From the NCBI GenBank assembly GCA_947494325.1, contig CANLUS010000004.1:159321-223320 (forward strand): a stretch of 64,000 nt of DNA, written 5' to 3'. The notes beneath the pieces were generated by a model, which searched no databases, was not told the DNA's origin, and saw only the letters and a program-made list of their open reading frames with translations. Positions 7,993-17,042 of this stretch are shown one piece after another. Origin of the DNA: an uncultured Flavobacteriaceae bacterium. GTDB lineage: Bacteria > Bacteroidota > Bacteroidia > Flavobacteriales > Flavobacteriaceae. The position numbers were made by a program, and so were the translations under genes. Position 1 is the first letter of the stretch. Each line of letters begins with the position of its first letter.

Positions 7993-9747
7993 ATGGACAA
8001 ACAATCACTTGCCGAACGACTCAAATATCATAGAAAAAGTAAAGGCTTTTCTCAAGAAGAATTGTCGCATCAAACCAATGTTACGGTTCGAACGATTCAA
8101 CGCATCGAGAAGGCAGAAGTCAATCCGCACCTCAACACTATAAAACTATTAGCAGCAGCCTTAGATCTGGAAGTTCAAGAATTAGTACCGTTAGAGAATC
8201 CTAAGGAAGAAACCATCAAAAAGAAATGGTTACTTTTATTACACGCCACGCCCTTATTAGGGATTTTTATACCCTTGGGAAATGTGTTGATCCCCTTGTT
8301 TATTTGGATTCATAAGAGAGAAGACAATCCTATTTATAATCAACATGGTATTAAAGTGATCAACTTTCAAATAACCGTTTTTATCATTGCTATACTTTCT
8401 TTTATAAGTTTGGTGACCATCGAAAAATGGGGCTTCTTTATTTTCATTTCTGCGGTGCCCATCTGTATTGCTATTGTACTTTTTAATATTGTTTATGTTC
8501 TTCAAAAAGGAAAGAGTTATTATCCTTTGGCCATTCCTTTTTTAACACTAAAACCAAAAGCTTCGGTTCCAATTATTACCTTACTGATAACAGCATGTCT
8601 TGCTAGTAGTTGTACGGTGAATGAAAGTCAATCTATAGAACGGCTAGACGGTAGTACTATATCTATTGATTCAATTACAAAAAAAATTGAGACGCTAACT
8701 AAAGATGCGAATATACAAGGCATGGCTATTGCCGTATTTAACAACAATAAACCTGTTTACCAAAACATTAGTGGTTATAAAAATTCTCCTAAAAAACTAA
8801 TCTTAACAGATAGTACGAATATTTACGGAGCCTCCTTAAGTAAAGCCGTGTTCAGTATCTTAGTCATGAAACTTGTCGAAAACAATGTAATAGATCTCGA
8901 TACCCCTTTAGAATCTTATTTACCCAAAAAAATTTACGAATATGAACCCCTAACTCGTTGGCACGATACTTATACCGACTTAAAAAATGACAGTCTCTAT
9001 CATAAGATTACAGCTCGTATGTGTTTGGCACATACTACAGGTTTTGCAAATTGGCGCTTTTATGAAACGGATAGAAAATTACGAGTAAATTTCGCGCCAG
9101 GTTCGAAATATCACTATAGCGGAGAAGGTTTCGTATATCTTCAAGTCGTGCTGGAAAAAATAACGGGTAAAGGCTTAGAGGCTTTGGCTCAAGAGCACAT
9201 CTTTAAACCATTGCAAATGGAGAACTCTTCGTATCAATGGCAGGATCATTTTAATAATGATTTTGCTTATGGACATATGAAAGATGGCAATTTGTATCAA
9301 AAAGACACCGACAATGAGCCTCGAGCTGGTAGTACCTTAGAAACTACGGCCGGTGACTATATAAAATTTCTAACTGCGATACTCAATCGGCAGCTATTGA
9401 AGAAAACTTCTTACGATCAAATTTTTAGTTCTCAAGTACGTCTTACTTCACAACGTCATTTTGGGCCTCTTTCAATGAAAACAACAGATGAGCATGACGA
9501 TATCAATTTAAGTTGCGGTTTGGGTTGGTTGTATTTAGAAACACCTTACGGTTATGGCGTCTCAAAAGGTGGTCATGGAGATGGGTTTCAACATTATTCC
9601 ATTTTGTTTCCTGAAGCTGGAAAGGGTATTCTTATCATGAGTAATTCTGATAACACCGAAAGTATTTATAAGGAGTTATTAGCGTATATCATAGCAGATA
9701 CCTACACACCATGGCAATGGGCGAATTATATACCGTATAATCAATAA
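7993..9747 (+). CDS. Fusion: XRE HTH, DUF4870-like membrane domain, beta-lactamase-fold domain
   Basis: Residues ~5-62 are an XRE/HTH_3 domain (KGFSQEELSHQTNVTVRTIQ). Residues ~75-170 are a DUF4870/Tic20-like membrane region with the marker stretch PLGNVLIP and VINFQIT. A further hydrophobic segment (about 187-207) ends in ACLASSC, which looks like an internal lipobox (C207). The rest is a class C beta-lactamase-fold domain with S281-L-S-K284, Y375-S-G and K-G-G-H528-G. The same parts occur as two neighbouring genes at 28959-29531 and 29624-31390. A DNA-binding domain tied through the membrane to a penicillin-recognising fold suggests a one-protein envelope or peptidoglycan sensor, by analogy with BlaR1. 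This is inference. Confidence 0.85.
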   Translation: MDKQSLAERLKYHRKSKGFSQEELSHQTNVTVRTIQRIEKAEVNPHLNTIKLLAAALDLEVQELVPLENPKEETIKKKWLLLLHATPLLGIFIPLGNVLIPLFIWIHKREDNPIYNQHGIKVINFQITVFIIAILSFISLVTIEKWGFFIFISAVPICIAIVLFNIVYVLQKGKSYYPLAIPFLTLKPKASVPIITLLITACLASSCTVNESQSIERLDGSTISIDSITKKIETLTKDANIQGMAIAVFNNNKPVYQNISGYKNSPKKLILTDSTNIYGASLSKAVFSILVMKLVENNVIDLDTPLESYLPKKIYEYEPLTRWHDTYTDLKNDSLYHKITARMCLAHTTGFANWRFYETDRKLRVNFAPGSKYHYSGEGFVYLQVVLEKITGKGLEALAQEHIFKPLQMENSSYQWQDHFNNDFAYGHMKDGNLYQKDTDNEPRAGSTLETTAGDYIKFLTAILNRQLLKKTSYDQIFSSQVRLTSQRHFGPLSMKTTDEHDDINLSCGLGWLYLETPYGYGVSKGGHGDGFQHYSILFPEAGKGILIMSNSDNTESIYKELLAYIIADTYTPWQWANYIPYNQ

Positions 9748-9767
9748 AGTTGAACAGGAGATTTTGA

Positions 9768-11120
9768 CTAATTCAAGAGTCGATCCAAGAGAACACGGGT
9801 TTTATCAAAAGATGGTCTAGGTGCTTCTGGATCTACAATGTTACCTTTTGGGTCGATTAAAATAAAACGAGGGATAGAATTCACCGCAAAAGCATTCATA
9901 AAGTCACTGTCAAAAGACTTATCAGCAAATAATTGAAGTCCCCCAAGTTCTTTATCGTTAACCATTTGTTTCCAAGTAGGTTTTACTTCTTTTTTATCAA
10001 CCGAGATGCTCACAAAAACAATATTCTTGTCATGATATCGCTTCTCAAGTTTCTTTAAATAAGGTACCTGCTTAATGCATGGTGCACACCAAGTAGCCCA
10101 AACATCTATATAAACATACTTTCCTTTTAAATCACTCAATTTAATTATTTTACCATCCAAAGTTTCATAACTAAATGTTGGGGAAACATCTCCTTGTGTC
10201 AATCCTTTGGCTTTCATTACTTCCTCAAATCTTTTTTCTGAAGCATCAATAAAAGGTTGATATTTAGTGACGCTCTTTATCAGATCGAGATAGTCTTTTG
10301 CACGTTCTTTATTTGAAGAAATTTTACCGTAAAATCCATTAATAAGATTGATAGCTAATGCTTGAGAAGGCACTTTACGCAATACTTTAAGCATTTCTTC
10401 TACATTTGGAGCCGCATCGATTCGTTTACTCCAAATAGAATTAACTAAATAACGGTAATAAGGTTGCTGAGAATAGTCTTTTTCACTATTGACATTCAAT
10501 TTTTTAATTGGATCATAAAAATTCTTAGATGGAGTAATCTCATCTCCTAAATAAAACTTGTAATTCGATTTATAATTTTGAATACTTAGCAGGCGTTCAT
10601 ACTCCAGAGATTTCTTTTCTGCAGTAATAAAAAAATCTTCTAAATTAAACTGAGAAAACAATGCTTTTTGTGAGCTTTTCACCTTCTGAATATTTTTAAG
10701 ATAGTTCAACTCATCAACTTTATAAAACGCGTCCAAATCTTCCGTTAGTTCCTTGTATATTTTTGATTTCTTAACGAGATAATTATTTCTGGCTGCTCCT
10801 TGCCCGTCAAAAATTAACGTGTTTTCGAAATACTTTGCATCGAAATTAATGGTGAGTTCATCTTTTGGATAAAGATAGATATAGGCCGTATTGCGACCAT
10901 ACTCAAGTAAATAGTAACCTTCTTCTAACGTTGTTGACATCCTAAATTCACCGTGAGCATCAAGCTTTGCTGATACCAATTCTTGATTATTTAACTGGCT
11001 AATTTCTATAAAAGTGATAGAGTGATTTTTTATTTTTCCAGAAATAATCACTTTTCCAGATTTAGCAAATACAGTAAAACAAATCAGAAAAAATAAAATT
11101 GTAGTGAAAAACTTGTTCAT
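9768..11120 (-). CDS. TlpA-like thioredoxin-fold protein with DUF4369-type N-terminus
   Basis: A signal peptide (about 1-20) leads into a beta-rich DUF4369-like region (about 22-110), a helical middle (110-310) and a C-terminal TlpA/ResA-type thioredoxin domain (about 315-450). The active site is WCAPC in the stretch YVYIDVWATWCAPCIKQVPY, followed by the cis-proline region around NSIPRFILIDPKG. Proteins of this layout are abundant in Flavobacteriaceae and act as periplasmic thiol reductases, for example in cytochrome c maturation or disulfide repair. The N-terminal module resembles that of the hydrolase at 6032-7792. The gene is divergent from the hydrolase at 11263. Confidence 0.9.
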   Translation of the reverse strand: MNKFFTTILFFLICFTVFAKSGKVIISGKIKNHSITFIEISQLNNQELVSAKLDAHGEFRMSTTLEEGYYLLEYGRNTAYIYLYPKDELTINFDAKYFENTLIFDGQGAARNNYLVKKSKIYKELTEDLDAFYKVDELNYLKNIQKVKSSQKALFSQFNLEDFFITAEKKSLEYERLLSIQNYKSNYKFYLGDEITPSKNFYDPIKKLNVNSEKDYSQQPYYRYLVNSIWSKRIDAAPNVEEMLKVLRKVPSQALAINLINGFYGKISSNKERAKDYLDLIKSVTKYQPFIDASEKRFEEVMKAKGLTQGDVSPTFSYETLDGKIIKLSDLKGKYVYIDVWATWCAPCIKQVPYLKKLEKRYHDKNIVFVSISVDKKEVKPTWKQMVNDKELGGLQLFADKSFDSDFMNAFAVNSIPRFILIDPKGNIVDPEAPRPSFDKTRVLLDRLLN

Positions 11121-11262
11121 ATCGAAAATGTAATGGTTTGAGGGATAAAAGTGAAAGTAACTGAAATTAAACCGAATTTAAAAATCTTTTGAAGGTTTTA
11201 TGATACTTAAATTAGAACTGTAACAAAACGTCTTTCACTTCATCTTTAGATAAACATTTAAA

Positions 11263-12306
11263 ATGAAAAGAATTCTTGTCTTCATTTTACTAGCCTTATG
11301 TATCTATCATAGTAAGGCTCAGTCTAAAGAACAAGCCTTAGATTTTGATTTTGAAAAAGTCACCTTAAACGGAATTTTAAACCTTCCAAAAAACGCTGAA
11401 CCGAAAGGTATTGTTCTTTTAGTGCATGGCTCGGGGCGTACCAATGCTGTTGCACAAAAATGGCATTTAGATGTGCGAGAAGCGATTGTAAAAGCTGGAT
11501 ACGCCACCTACATGTGGGATAAAATGGGCTGTGGAAAAAGTGGTGGTTCTTTTAACTATCACCAAACGGTGCAAAACAGTGCTTTAGAAGTAATTGCCGC
11601 AATCAATCATTTAAAAATGCAAAAAATACCTGGGGCTAATATTATTGGTTTATGGGGAATTAGTAGAGCAGGATGGATCAACCCTATTGTCATTAATAAG
11701 TACAAAAACATTCAGTTTTGGATTTCAGTTAGCGGCGTTGACGACAAAGAAAACTTTCAATATTTATTCGAAGAAAACCTAAAGATAAATGGAACTCCAA
11801 AAGATTCTATAGCATTATTGAGCAAAGAACTAAATACCAGTTATCGCATGACACATGCTGGCGCTTCTTATGAAGCTGTCTTAGAGGCCACCAAAAATCT
11901 AAGAAAGAATGCCTTTCTAAATAGATTCAATAATGGAAGAGCGAATACTAAACAACAGTACGAAACCTATCAAAAACAATTCATGAAATCGGTATTTGAT
12001 CAACAATCAGGTTTACAAATAAATGTGGCAAACTTCGAATCAATCTTATCCAACATAAACTGCCCGGTATTAGCCATTTTTGGCGAAAAAGACAAACAAG
12101 TCGATTGGAAAAAAACCAAGTCATTGTATGAACTAACCCTCAATAAAAACGAAGTATTGACTATCAAAACCTTTAGCGATACGAATCATAACCTCTTTAA
12201 ATGCAAAACCGGCGGGTTTTATGAATTTCAAGATAATAATCTACCTTATAATAGACCGAAAGGTTATGTAGCGACCATCACAAATTGGTTAAAAGCACTG
12301 GAGTAA
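11263..12306 (+). CDS. Exported alpha/beta hydrolase
   Basis: A signal peptide (about 1-20, ending SKAQ) is followed by an alpha/beta-hydrolase domain of the dienelactone hydrolase/prolyl-peptidase-like type. Visible parts are the oxyanion region LLVHGSGRTN, the nucleophile GISRAG, the acid loop IFGEKDKQVDW and the catalytic His in SDTNHNLF. It should be a periplasmic esterase or peptidase of unknown substrate. It stands alone, divergent from the thioredoxin-like gene. Confidence 0.87.
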   Translation: MKRILVFILLALCIYHSKAQSKEQALDFDFEKVTLNGILNLPKNAEPKGIVLLVHGSGRTNAVAQKWHLDVREAIVKAGYATYMWDKMGCGKSGGSFNYHQTVQNSALEVIAAINHLKMQKIPGANIIGLWGISRAGWINPIVINKYKNIQFWISVSGVDDKENFQYLFEENLKINGTPKDSIALLSKELNTSYRMTHAGASYEAVLEATKNLRKNAFLNRFNNGRANTKQQYETYQKQFMKSVFDQQSGLQINVANFESILSNINCPVLAIFGEKDKQVDWKKTKSLYELTLNKNEVLTIKTFSDTNHNLFKCKTGGFYEFQDNNLPYNRPKGYVATITNWLKALE

Positions 12307-12454
12307 ATCCTAATAAGATAAGTCCATCACTTCACCCCATACTAGTTAACAGTGACTTTTCGAAGACCTCAACTTTTTTTATAACTTAGATGCTGCACAG
12401 CAGCGACATGCCGTAAATGACTAAAAACAATTATCGGTCTGTTCGTTTGTGAAA

Positions 12455-13267
12455 ATGAAAAAACTAATAATGAAACGAACGATCTTATTTTTATGTATAT
12501 TTTTCATGAGCCTTTTAGCAGTAAGAGCTCAAGAATCTAAAAAAATTGTACAACCGATACCAATTGATAAATCGGCACTTTCAGGGGTTGGTTTAAAAAA
12601 AATTGACATCAAAAACGAGCCCGAAAAAGACTTTTATCAAAAAAGATTGTATTGGGGCGAAGACTTAGGTGTTTTTGTGGTTGGCACAGGAACTTGGAAT
12701 AACAAGATCAAAAACTATGCTTTTGACGAGTTTGTCTATATGTACCAAGGTGAAGCTATGGTCAAGCCTAATACAGGTAGCGCAAAAGTTTTTTATGCTG
12801 GTGAATACTTTTTTGCTCCGAAAGGTTTTCAAGGAGAATGGGAAATTAGAGCAGGAAATTTTATACACTATGAATTATCGGTCATTACGACCAAACGTGC
12901 CGATTCTTCGAGAATTAAAAAGAATCCACAACACGCTCGTTTTAGTAAATCAACATTATCGGGCAATCAGATCAGATTTAATAATAAAGGAACCTACGAA
13001 GAGCTACTTGAAAAAGGAGCTGAAATTACTGTAAAACTAAAAGGAGAATCCCCAACCGAAAGAATGGTCAACATCTCGAAGAGTGAACAGGTAATCCATA
13101 TCTTATCAGGGATGGTAAAAATTACAGGTCCACGAGGAAAAACACATCAATTTTATACGGGTGATTTTTTTATTCTGCCTAGAGCATTTCAAGGAACTTG
13201 GAAAAGCGACGGACATCAATTGGTGAAGTATTTGACTATTGAAAGAACAATCTGGAATGAAAATTAA
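12455..13267 (+). CDS. Exported double-cupin protein
   Basis: A signal peptide (ending about AVRAQ) precedes two cupin-like halves. The first (about residues 60-150) has GVFVVGTGTWNNK, then YQGEAMVKPNTGSAKVFYAGEYFFAPKGFQGEW. The second (about 180-265) has VIHILSGMVKITGPRGKTHQFYTGDFFILPRAFQGTW. The repeated GDFF/GEYFF-xP-xxFQGxW shows internal duplication. Residues expected to bind a metal (two His in the first cupin motif) are largely absent, so a binding rather than an enzymatic role is possible. The ATG at 12470 is an equally good start. Its stop overlaps the possible start of the MOSC gene. Confidence 0.8.
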   Translation: MKKLIMKRTILFLCIFFMSLLAVRAQESKKIVQPIPIDKSALSGVGLKKIDIKNEPEKDFYQKRLYWGEDLGVFVVGTGTWNNKIKNYAFDEFVYMYQGEAMVKPNTGSAKVFYAGEYFFAPKGFQGEWEIRAGNFIHYELSVITTKRADSSRIKKNPQHARFSKSTLSGNQIRFNNKGTYEELLEKGAEITVKLKGESPTERMVNISKSEQVIHILSGMVKITGPRGKTHQFYTGDFFILPRAFQGTWKSDGHQLVKYLTIERTIWNEN

Positions 13268-14084
13268 CACAACTACGCCGATGCAATTAAAATTAAAACA
13301 ACTCTATACCTACCCCATTAAATCATGTAAAGGTATTTCATTGGAAAGTACAAAAGTTGAAAAAATCGGATTCGAATATGATCGAAATTTTGCCATCATT
13401 AATGCCAACAATCAAATTTTAACGGCACGAGAAAATCAAAAATTACTCACCATTACACCAGAATTTTCTGACGGTAGCCTTTCATTGACAACATCAAAGC
13501 AAGCACCGATCGAAGTTGATTTACATCAACCAATGACAAACACGATCGAGGTAGGCATTTTTAAAGATACCGCAAGTGCCAACATTGTTGGTACTGAAAC
13601 AGATGCCTGGATTTCGGAAGCATTGCAAGAAAAATGTCGCTTGGTTACCATAGATGCAAAACAGCTTCGTGTGATGAAGGCAAAATATAACGGACAAGTG
13701 GGTGATCTAATTTCTTTTAGTGATATTGCTCCTATACACCTTATTTCTAAGGCTTCTATTACCGACTTAAATACAAAACTTCAAGAGAAGGTAACCCTTC
13801 ATAATTTTAGACCAAATATTCTAGTGTCGGGATGTAATGCATATGCTGAAGATAATTGGACACATATTACTATTGGCGATTGTGAATTTGAAGTCACCCT
13901 AAAAGCACCGAGATGCATATTCACAACGATCAACCCGATATCGACAAAAGTGAATGATAGTCAAGAACCCCTCAGAACAATGTCAACCTATAGAAAAACC
14001 AAGAGTACTGTTGATTTTGGTATTTATCTAAAGCCTACTAAACTTGGATCGATTAGAATTACTGATGACATTAAAGGAAACTAA
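13257..14084 (+). CDS. MOSC-domain protein (molybdenum cofactor sulfurase C-terminal type)
   Basis: The N-terminal MOSC_N beta-barrel starts LYTYPIKSCKGISL (about residues 14-27), and the MOSC domain contains VGDLISFSDIAPIHLIS and the conserved Cys region KAPRCIFTTINP. Members bind or deliver sulfur to molybdenum enzymes, for instance reducing N-hydroxylated compounds as in YcbX/mARC. Two starts are possible: 13257, overlapping the cupin stop, and 13281, which begins right at the family start. The two genes probably form one transcript. Confidence 0.88.
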   Translation: MKINTTTPMQLKLKQLYTYPIKSCKGISLESTKVEKIGFEYDRNFAIINANNQILTARENQKLLTITPEFSDGSLSLTTSKQAPIEVDLHQPMTNTIEVGIFKDTASANIVGTETDAWISEALQEKCRLVTIDAKQLRVMKAKYNGQVGDLISFSDIAPIHLISKASITDLNTKLQEKVTLHNFRPNILVSGCNAYAEDNWTHITIGDCEFEVTLKAPRCIFTTINPISTKVNDSQEPLRTMSTYRKTKSTVDFGIYLKPTKLGSIRITDDIKGN

Positions 14085-14138
14085 ACTTCTTTCTGGTTCA
14101 CATAATTATGATTAGCAGTTTAATGTGAATTGCACGAA

Positions 14139-14495
14139 CTACTTTGAATAATTTTCAACAGCATAATCGCCCCAATGTGCTATTGATTCAATAATCGGTA
14201 TCAAGGTTTTGCCGAAATCTGTTAAGGTATACTCAACCCGCAGTGGGGGCTTTTTGTGATACACTTTTCGTTGCACCAAGCCGTCACTTTCTAAAGACTT
14301 CAACTGTAAACTCAATGTCCTTTCGGTAACGGTTGGCATTGACTTCCGTAGTTCGTTATATCGCAGTGTCCCTTCTATTAGATGAAAGAGAATTACCGTT
14401 TTCCACTTACCTCCAATTAACCCCATCGTCAAACTCGTACAACAAGGGTATTCATTTCCTTTAAATTGAATCATTTTAGGTACTGCTACATCCAT
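14139..14495 (-). CDS. HxlR-family winged-helix regulator
   Basis: At 118 residues this is a complete HxlR protein. It has a Cys near the N-terminus (YPCCTSLTMGLIGGKWK), the wing region LRYNELRKSMPTVTERTLSLQLKSL and a C-terminal helix (LIPIIESIAHWGDYA). Related regulators sense electrophiles or oxidants through the N-terminal Cys; that Cys is present here, as a C-C pair. It faces nfsB, and the two promoters overlap fully, so it very likely represses the nfsB-SDR-LLM operon and itself. Confidence 0.92.
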   Translation of the reverse strand: MDVAVPKMIQFKGNEYPCCTSLTMGLIGGKWKTVILFHLIEGTLRYNELRKSMPTVTERTLSLQLKSLESDGLVQRKVYHKKPPLRVEYTLTDFGKTLIPIIESIAHWGDYAVENYSK

Positions 14496-14523
14496 AATTA
14501 TATACTATCATTTTTGACCGTTA

Positions 14524-14557
14524 TTGCAAAGATAAAATACTATACTTAGTTTTGCAA
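14524..14557. promoter_or_regulatory. Overlapping divergent promoters of hxlR-type gene and nfsB
   Basis: Plus strand: TTG (14524-14526), a 20-base spacer and TAGTTTTG (14547-14554) lead to nfsB. Minus strand: TTG (complement of 14555-14557), a 20-base spacer and TATCTTTG (complement of 14527-14534) lead to the HxlR gene. Each -33 box abuts the other promoter's -7 box, so both cannot be used at once. Confidence 0.7.
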
Positions 14558-14573
14558 CTATAAATAGTATAGT
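14539..14573. promoter_or_regulatory. Candidate HxlR operator
   Basis: ACTATAC (14539-14545) and GTATAGT (14567-14573) form a perfect inverted repeat covering the nfsB -7 box and start region. A further ACTAT half-site sits at 14504-14508, close to the HxlR start codon. Confidence 0.5.
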
Positions 14574-14588
14574 TAATAAAAAAAACTT

Positions 14589-15251
14589 ATGAATATAACA
14601 AACATACAAGAAATTCTAAATTGGAGATACACCACAAAGGCATTTGACGCTTCTAAAAAAATATCAGCTACTGCTGTAGAACATATCGAAAACCTTTTGC
14701 AAATGAGTCCGTCATCAATTAATTCACAACCCTGGCACTTTATAATAGCTAGTACCAACGAAGGAAAAAAAAGATTGGCTAAGGGAGCCGAAGGTTTCTT
14801 TAGCTTCAATGCGCCAAAGATTCTTGATGCTTCGCATGTTGTTTTATTTTGTGCTAAAACAGAAATAGACGATGTTTATTTACAGCATGTTACAAATAAA
14901 GAAGATGATGATGGAAGATTTGCAAAAGAAGAGTTTAAGATACAAAATTTTGGTGCCAAACAACTTTTTACAAACATTCATAAATATGACCTTAAAGACG
15001 CACAGCATTGGTTAGAAAAACAAGTCTATTTAAATATTGGCAATTTTCTTTTAGGCGTTGCTGCTTTAGGTATCGATGCTGTTCCGATGGAAGGTATCGA
15101 CGTAAAAGCGCTCGATGAAGAATTTGGTTTGCGAGAGAAAGGATTTACCGCGTTGGTAATGGTAGGTTTAGGATATCGCTCGGCAGACGATTTTAACGCA
15201 AAACTCCCAAAATCAAGATTGTCAAAGGCAGAAACTATCTCCAGTATTTAA
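14589..15251 (+). CDS. nfsB: Oxygen-insensitive NAD(P)H nitroreductase, NfsB type
   Basis: The whole chain matches the E. coli NfsB pattern: RYTTKAFDASKKIS at the start, SPSSINSQPWHFIIAST, LDASHVVLFCAKT, QVYLNIGNFLLGVAALGIDA and the C-terminal LPKSRL. It is a cytoplasmic FMN flavoprotein that reduces nitroaromatics, quinones and similar electrophiles with two electrons. It is the first gene of an operon with an SDR and an LLM oxidoreductase, under probable HxlR control. The start at 14589 lies 35 bases after the -7 box. Confidence 0.95.
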   Translation: MNITNIQEILNWRYTTKAFDASKKISATAVEHIENLLQMSPSSINSQPWHFIIASTNEGKKRLAKGAEGFFSFNAPKILDASHVVLFCAKTEIDDVYLQHVTNKEDDDGRFAKEEFKIQNFGAKQLFTNIHKYDLKDAQHWLEKQVYLNIGNFLLGVAALGIDAVPMEGIDVKALDEEFGLREKGFTALVMVGLGYRSADDFNAKLPKSRLSKAETISSI

Positions 15252-15268
15252 TCACTTAAATTCGTACT

Positions 15269-16066
15269 ATGAAAACAATTTTAATAACTGGAAGTACTGA
15301 CGGTATAGGCAAACTAGTAGCAATACAACTTGCACAACAAGGGCATCAATTATTGATACACGGTCGTAATCCTGAAAAATTAGAACGTACTGTCGCTGAA
15401 ATAATAGAAAAAACGGAGAACAATAAAATACAAGGTTTTGTTAGCGACCTCTCTGATTTTAAGAGTATCGAAAGCTTCGTTAAACAAGTGACTAGTACAT
15501 ATGAATCGATTGATGTACTACTTAATAATGCAGGTGTTTTTAAAAGCAAAACTGAAAAAAATAAGCAAGGTTTAGATATACGGTTTGTTGTGAATTATTT
15601 TGCTCCGTACCTACTCACCAACAGCTTAATACCTTTGCTCCAAAAGAGCACTAAACCAAGAATCATTAATTTAAGTTCGGCTGCACAAGCTCCTGTTTCA
15701 TTAGCTGCGTTAGCGGGCACCCAGTCCTTATCACAACAAGAGGCTTATGCGCAGAGCAAATTGGCCTTAACGATGTGGAGTTTCTATCTGGCAAAAATCG
15801 TAACAGATATTTCTGTCATTGCCGTGAACCCTGGTTCCTTATTAAACACTAAAATGGTACAAGAAGCTTACGGACAATATTGGTCATCGGCCGATAAAGG
15901 GGCTTCGATCTTAAGCGATCTGGCCACTTCAAAAAAATATGATGATAGTTCAGGAAAATATTTTGATAACGACAACGAAGCGTTTGCCAATGCTCATCAA
16001 AATGCATATGACTCAACTATGATACAGCAATTAATAAGTACAACTGATCTAATTTTAAAGAAGTAA
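15269..16066 (+). CDS. Short-chain dehydrogenase/reductase
   Basis: A classical SDR of 265 residues: cofactor motif TGSTDGIG (about 7-14), NNAG (about 90-93), catalytic Ser in IINLSSAAQAP and YAQSK (Y-x-x-x-K, about 157-161). The residues after the second strand (HGRNPEKLE) contain an Arg, which favours NADP. It lies 17 bases after nfsB and directly before the LLM gene, so it is probably part of an electrophile-detoxifying operon. The substrate is unknown. Confidence 0.92.
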   Translation: MKTILITGSTDGIGKLVAIQLAQQGHQLLIHGRNPEKLERTVAEIIEKTENNKIQGFVSDLSDFKSIESFVKQVTSTYESIDVLLNNAGVFKSKTEKNKQGLDIRFVVNYFAPYLLTNSLIPLLQKSTKPRIINLSSAAQAPVSLAALAGTQSLSQQEAYAQSKLALTMWSFYLAKIVTDISVIAVNPGSLLNTKMVQEAYGQYWSSADKGASILSDLATSKKYDDSSGKYFDNDNEAFANAHQNAYDSTMIQQLISTTDLILKK

Positions 16067-16990
16067 ATGTCGGTATTCTCGAAATTAGCTACACAAGGAA
16101 AACTATCTTTAGGATTGGTATTTCCTATTGAATCTTATAGTGGATCTGTACCTACAATGCAAGACCAAGAGCAACTCGCAAAACGAGCAGAAGCCTTAGG
16201 ATTTAAGGCTTTATGGTTTCGAGATGTTCCTTTTCACGACCCTTCCTTCGGAGATGCCGGACAACTTTATGACCCTTGGATCTACATGACTCATATCATG
16301 CATCACACACAAGAAATTGCGTTGGCAACAGGAAGCATTATCCTACCTTTACGTCATCCCGTACATCTTGCGAAATCCATAAATAGTTTACAACTGCTAT
16401 CCAAAGAGCGTTTGATTTTAGGCGTAGCCTCTGGTGATCGACCAGTAGAATATCCCGCATTCGATCGTAATCTGGCCGAAAAAGCCGCCTTGTTCAGAGA
16501 CAGTTTCTACTACATCAAAGCTTTACAAGAAGATTATCCGAAATATGAATCGAAATATTTTGGTGCAACGAATGGCACGATCGACCTACTACCTAAATAT
16601 TATAAAAAAACACCAATGCTTGTAACGGGACATTCGGGACAGTCATTAGATTGGATAGCGACTCATGCCGATGGATGGTTATATTACCCAAGAGACTTGA
16701 AAACCTTACAATTAGTCATGCAAAAATGGGAAAATGCACTTACGAGTGCACAACAAGAACGAAAGCCTTTTATGCAGTCTCTTTATATTGACTTATCTAA
16801 AGATTCAGAAACAAATCCAAGACCAATACATCTTGGGCTAAAAACAGGGACCGCCTACTTAACATCTTACTTAAAAACCTTAGAATCTTATGGTGTCAAC
16901 CATGTAATGTTAAACTTAAAGTATGGCTCACGTCCCGCTAAGGAAGTTGTCGAAGAACTAGGTGAGAAAGTACTGCCCCATTTTACTTGA
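16067..16990 (+). CDS. LLM-class (luciferase-like) flavin oxidoreductase
   Basis: A luciferase-like TIM-barrel protein: LGLVFPIE at the first strand, ALWFRDVPF, LATGSIILPLRHPVHLAKS and RLILGVASGDRP, the typical FMN/F420-region phrases. In a Bacteroidota host FMN is the more likely cofactor. The ATG follows the SDR stop codon without any gap, so the two are translationally coupled. It completes the HxlR-linked redox operon. Confidence 0.92.
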   Translation: MSVFSKLATQGKLSLGLVFPIESYSGSVPTMQDQEQLAKRAEALGFKALWFRDVPFHDPSFGDAGQLYDPWIYMTHIMHHTQEIALATGSIILPLRHPVHLAKSINSLQLLSKERLILGVASGDRPVEYPAFDRNLAEKAALFRDSFYYIKALQEDYPKYESKYFGATNGTIDLLPKYYKKTPMLVTGHSGQSLDWIATHADGWLYYPRDLKTLQLVMQKWENALTSAQQERKPFMQSLYIDLSKDSETNPRPIHLGLKTGTAYLTSYLKTLESYGVNHVMLNLKYGSRPAKEVVEELGEKVLPHFT

Positions 16991-17042
16991 AATAATAAGA
17001 TCATTGATGTCATAAATACAAATCAATACGTAGTATAATATT

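Noticed and set aside
14097..14129. TTCACAT/ATGTGAA repeat after the MOSC gene as a terminator
   Set aside because: Spacer of 19 bases and no T-run.
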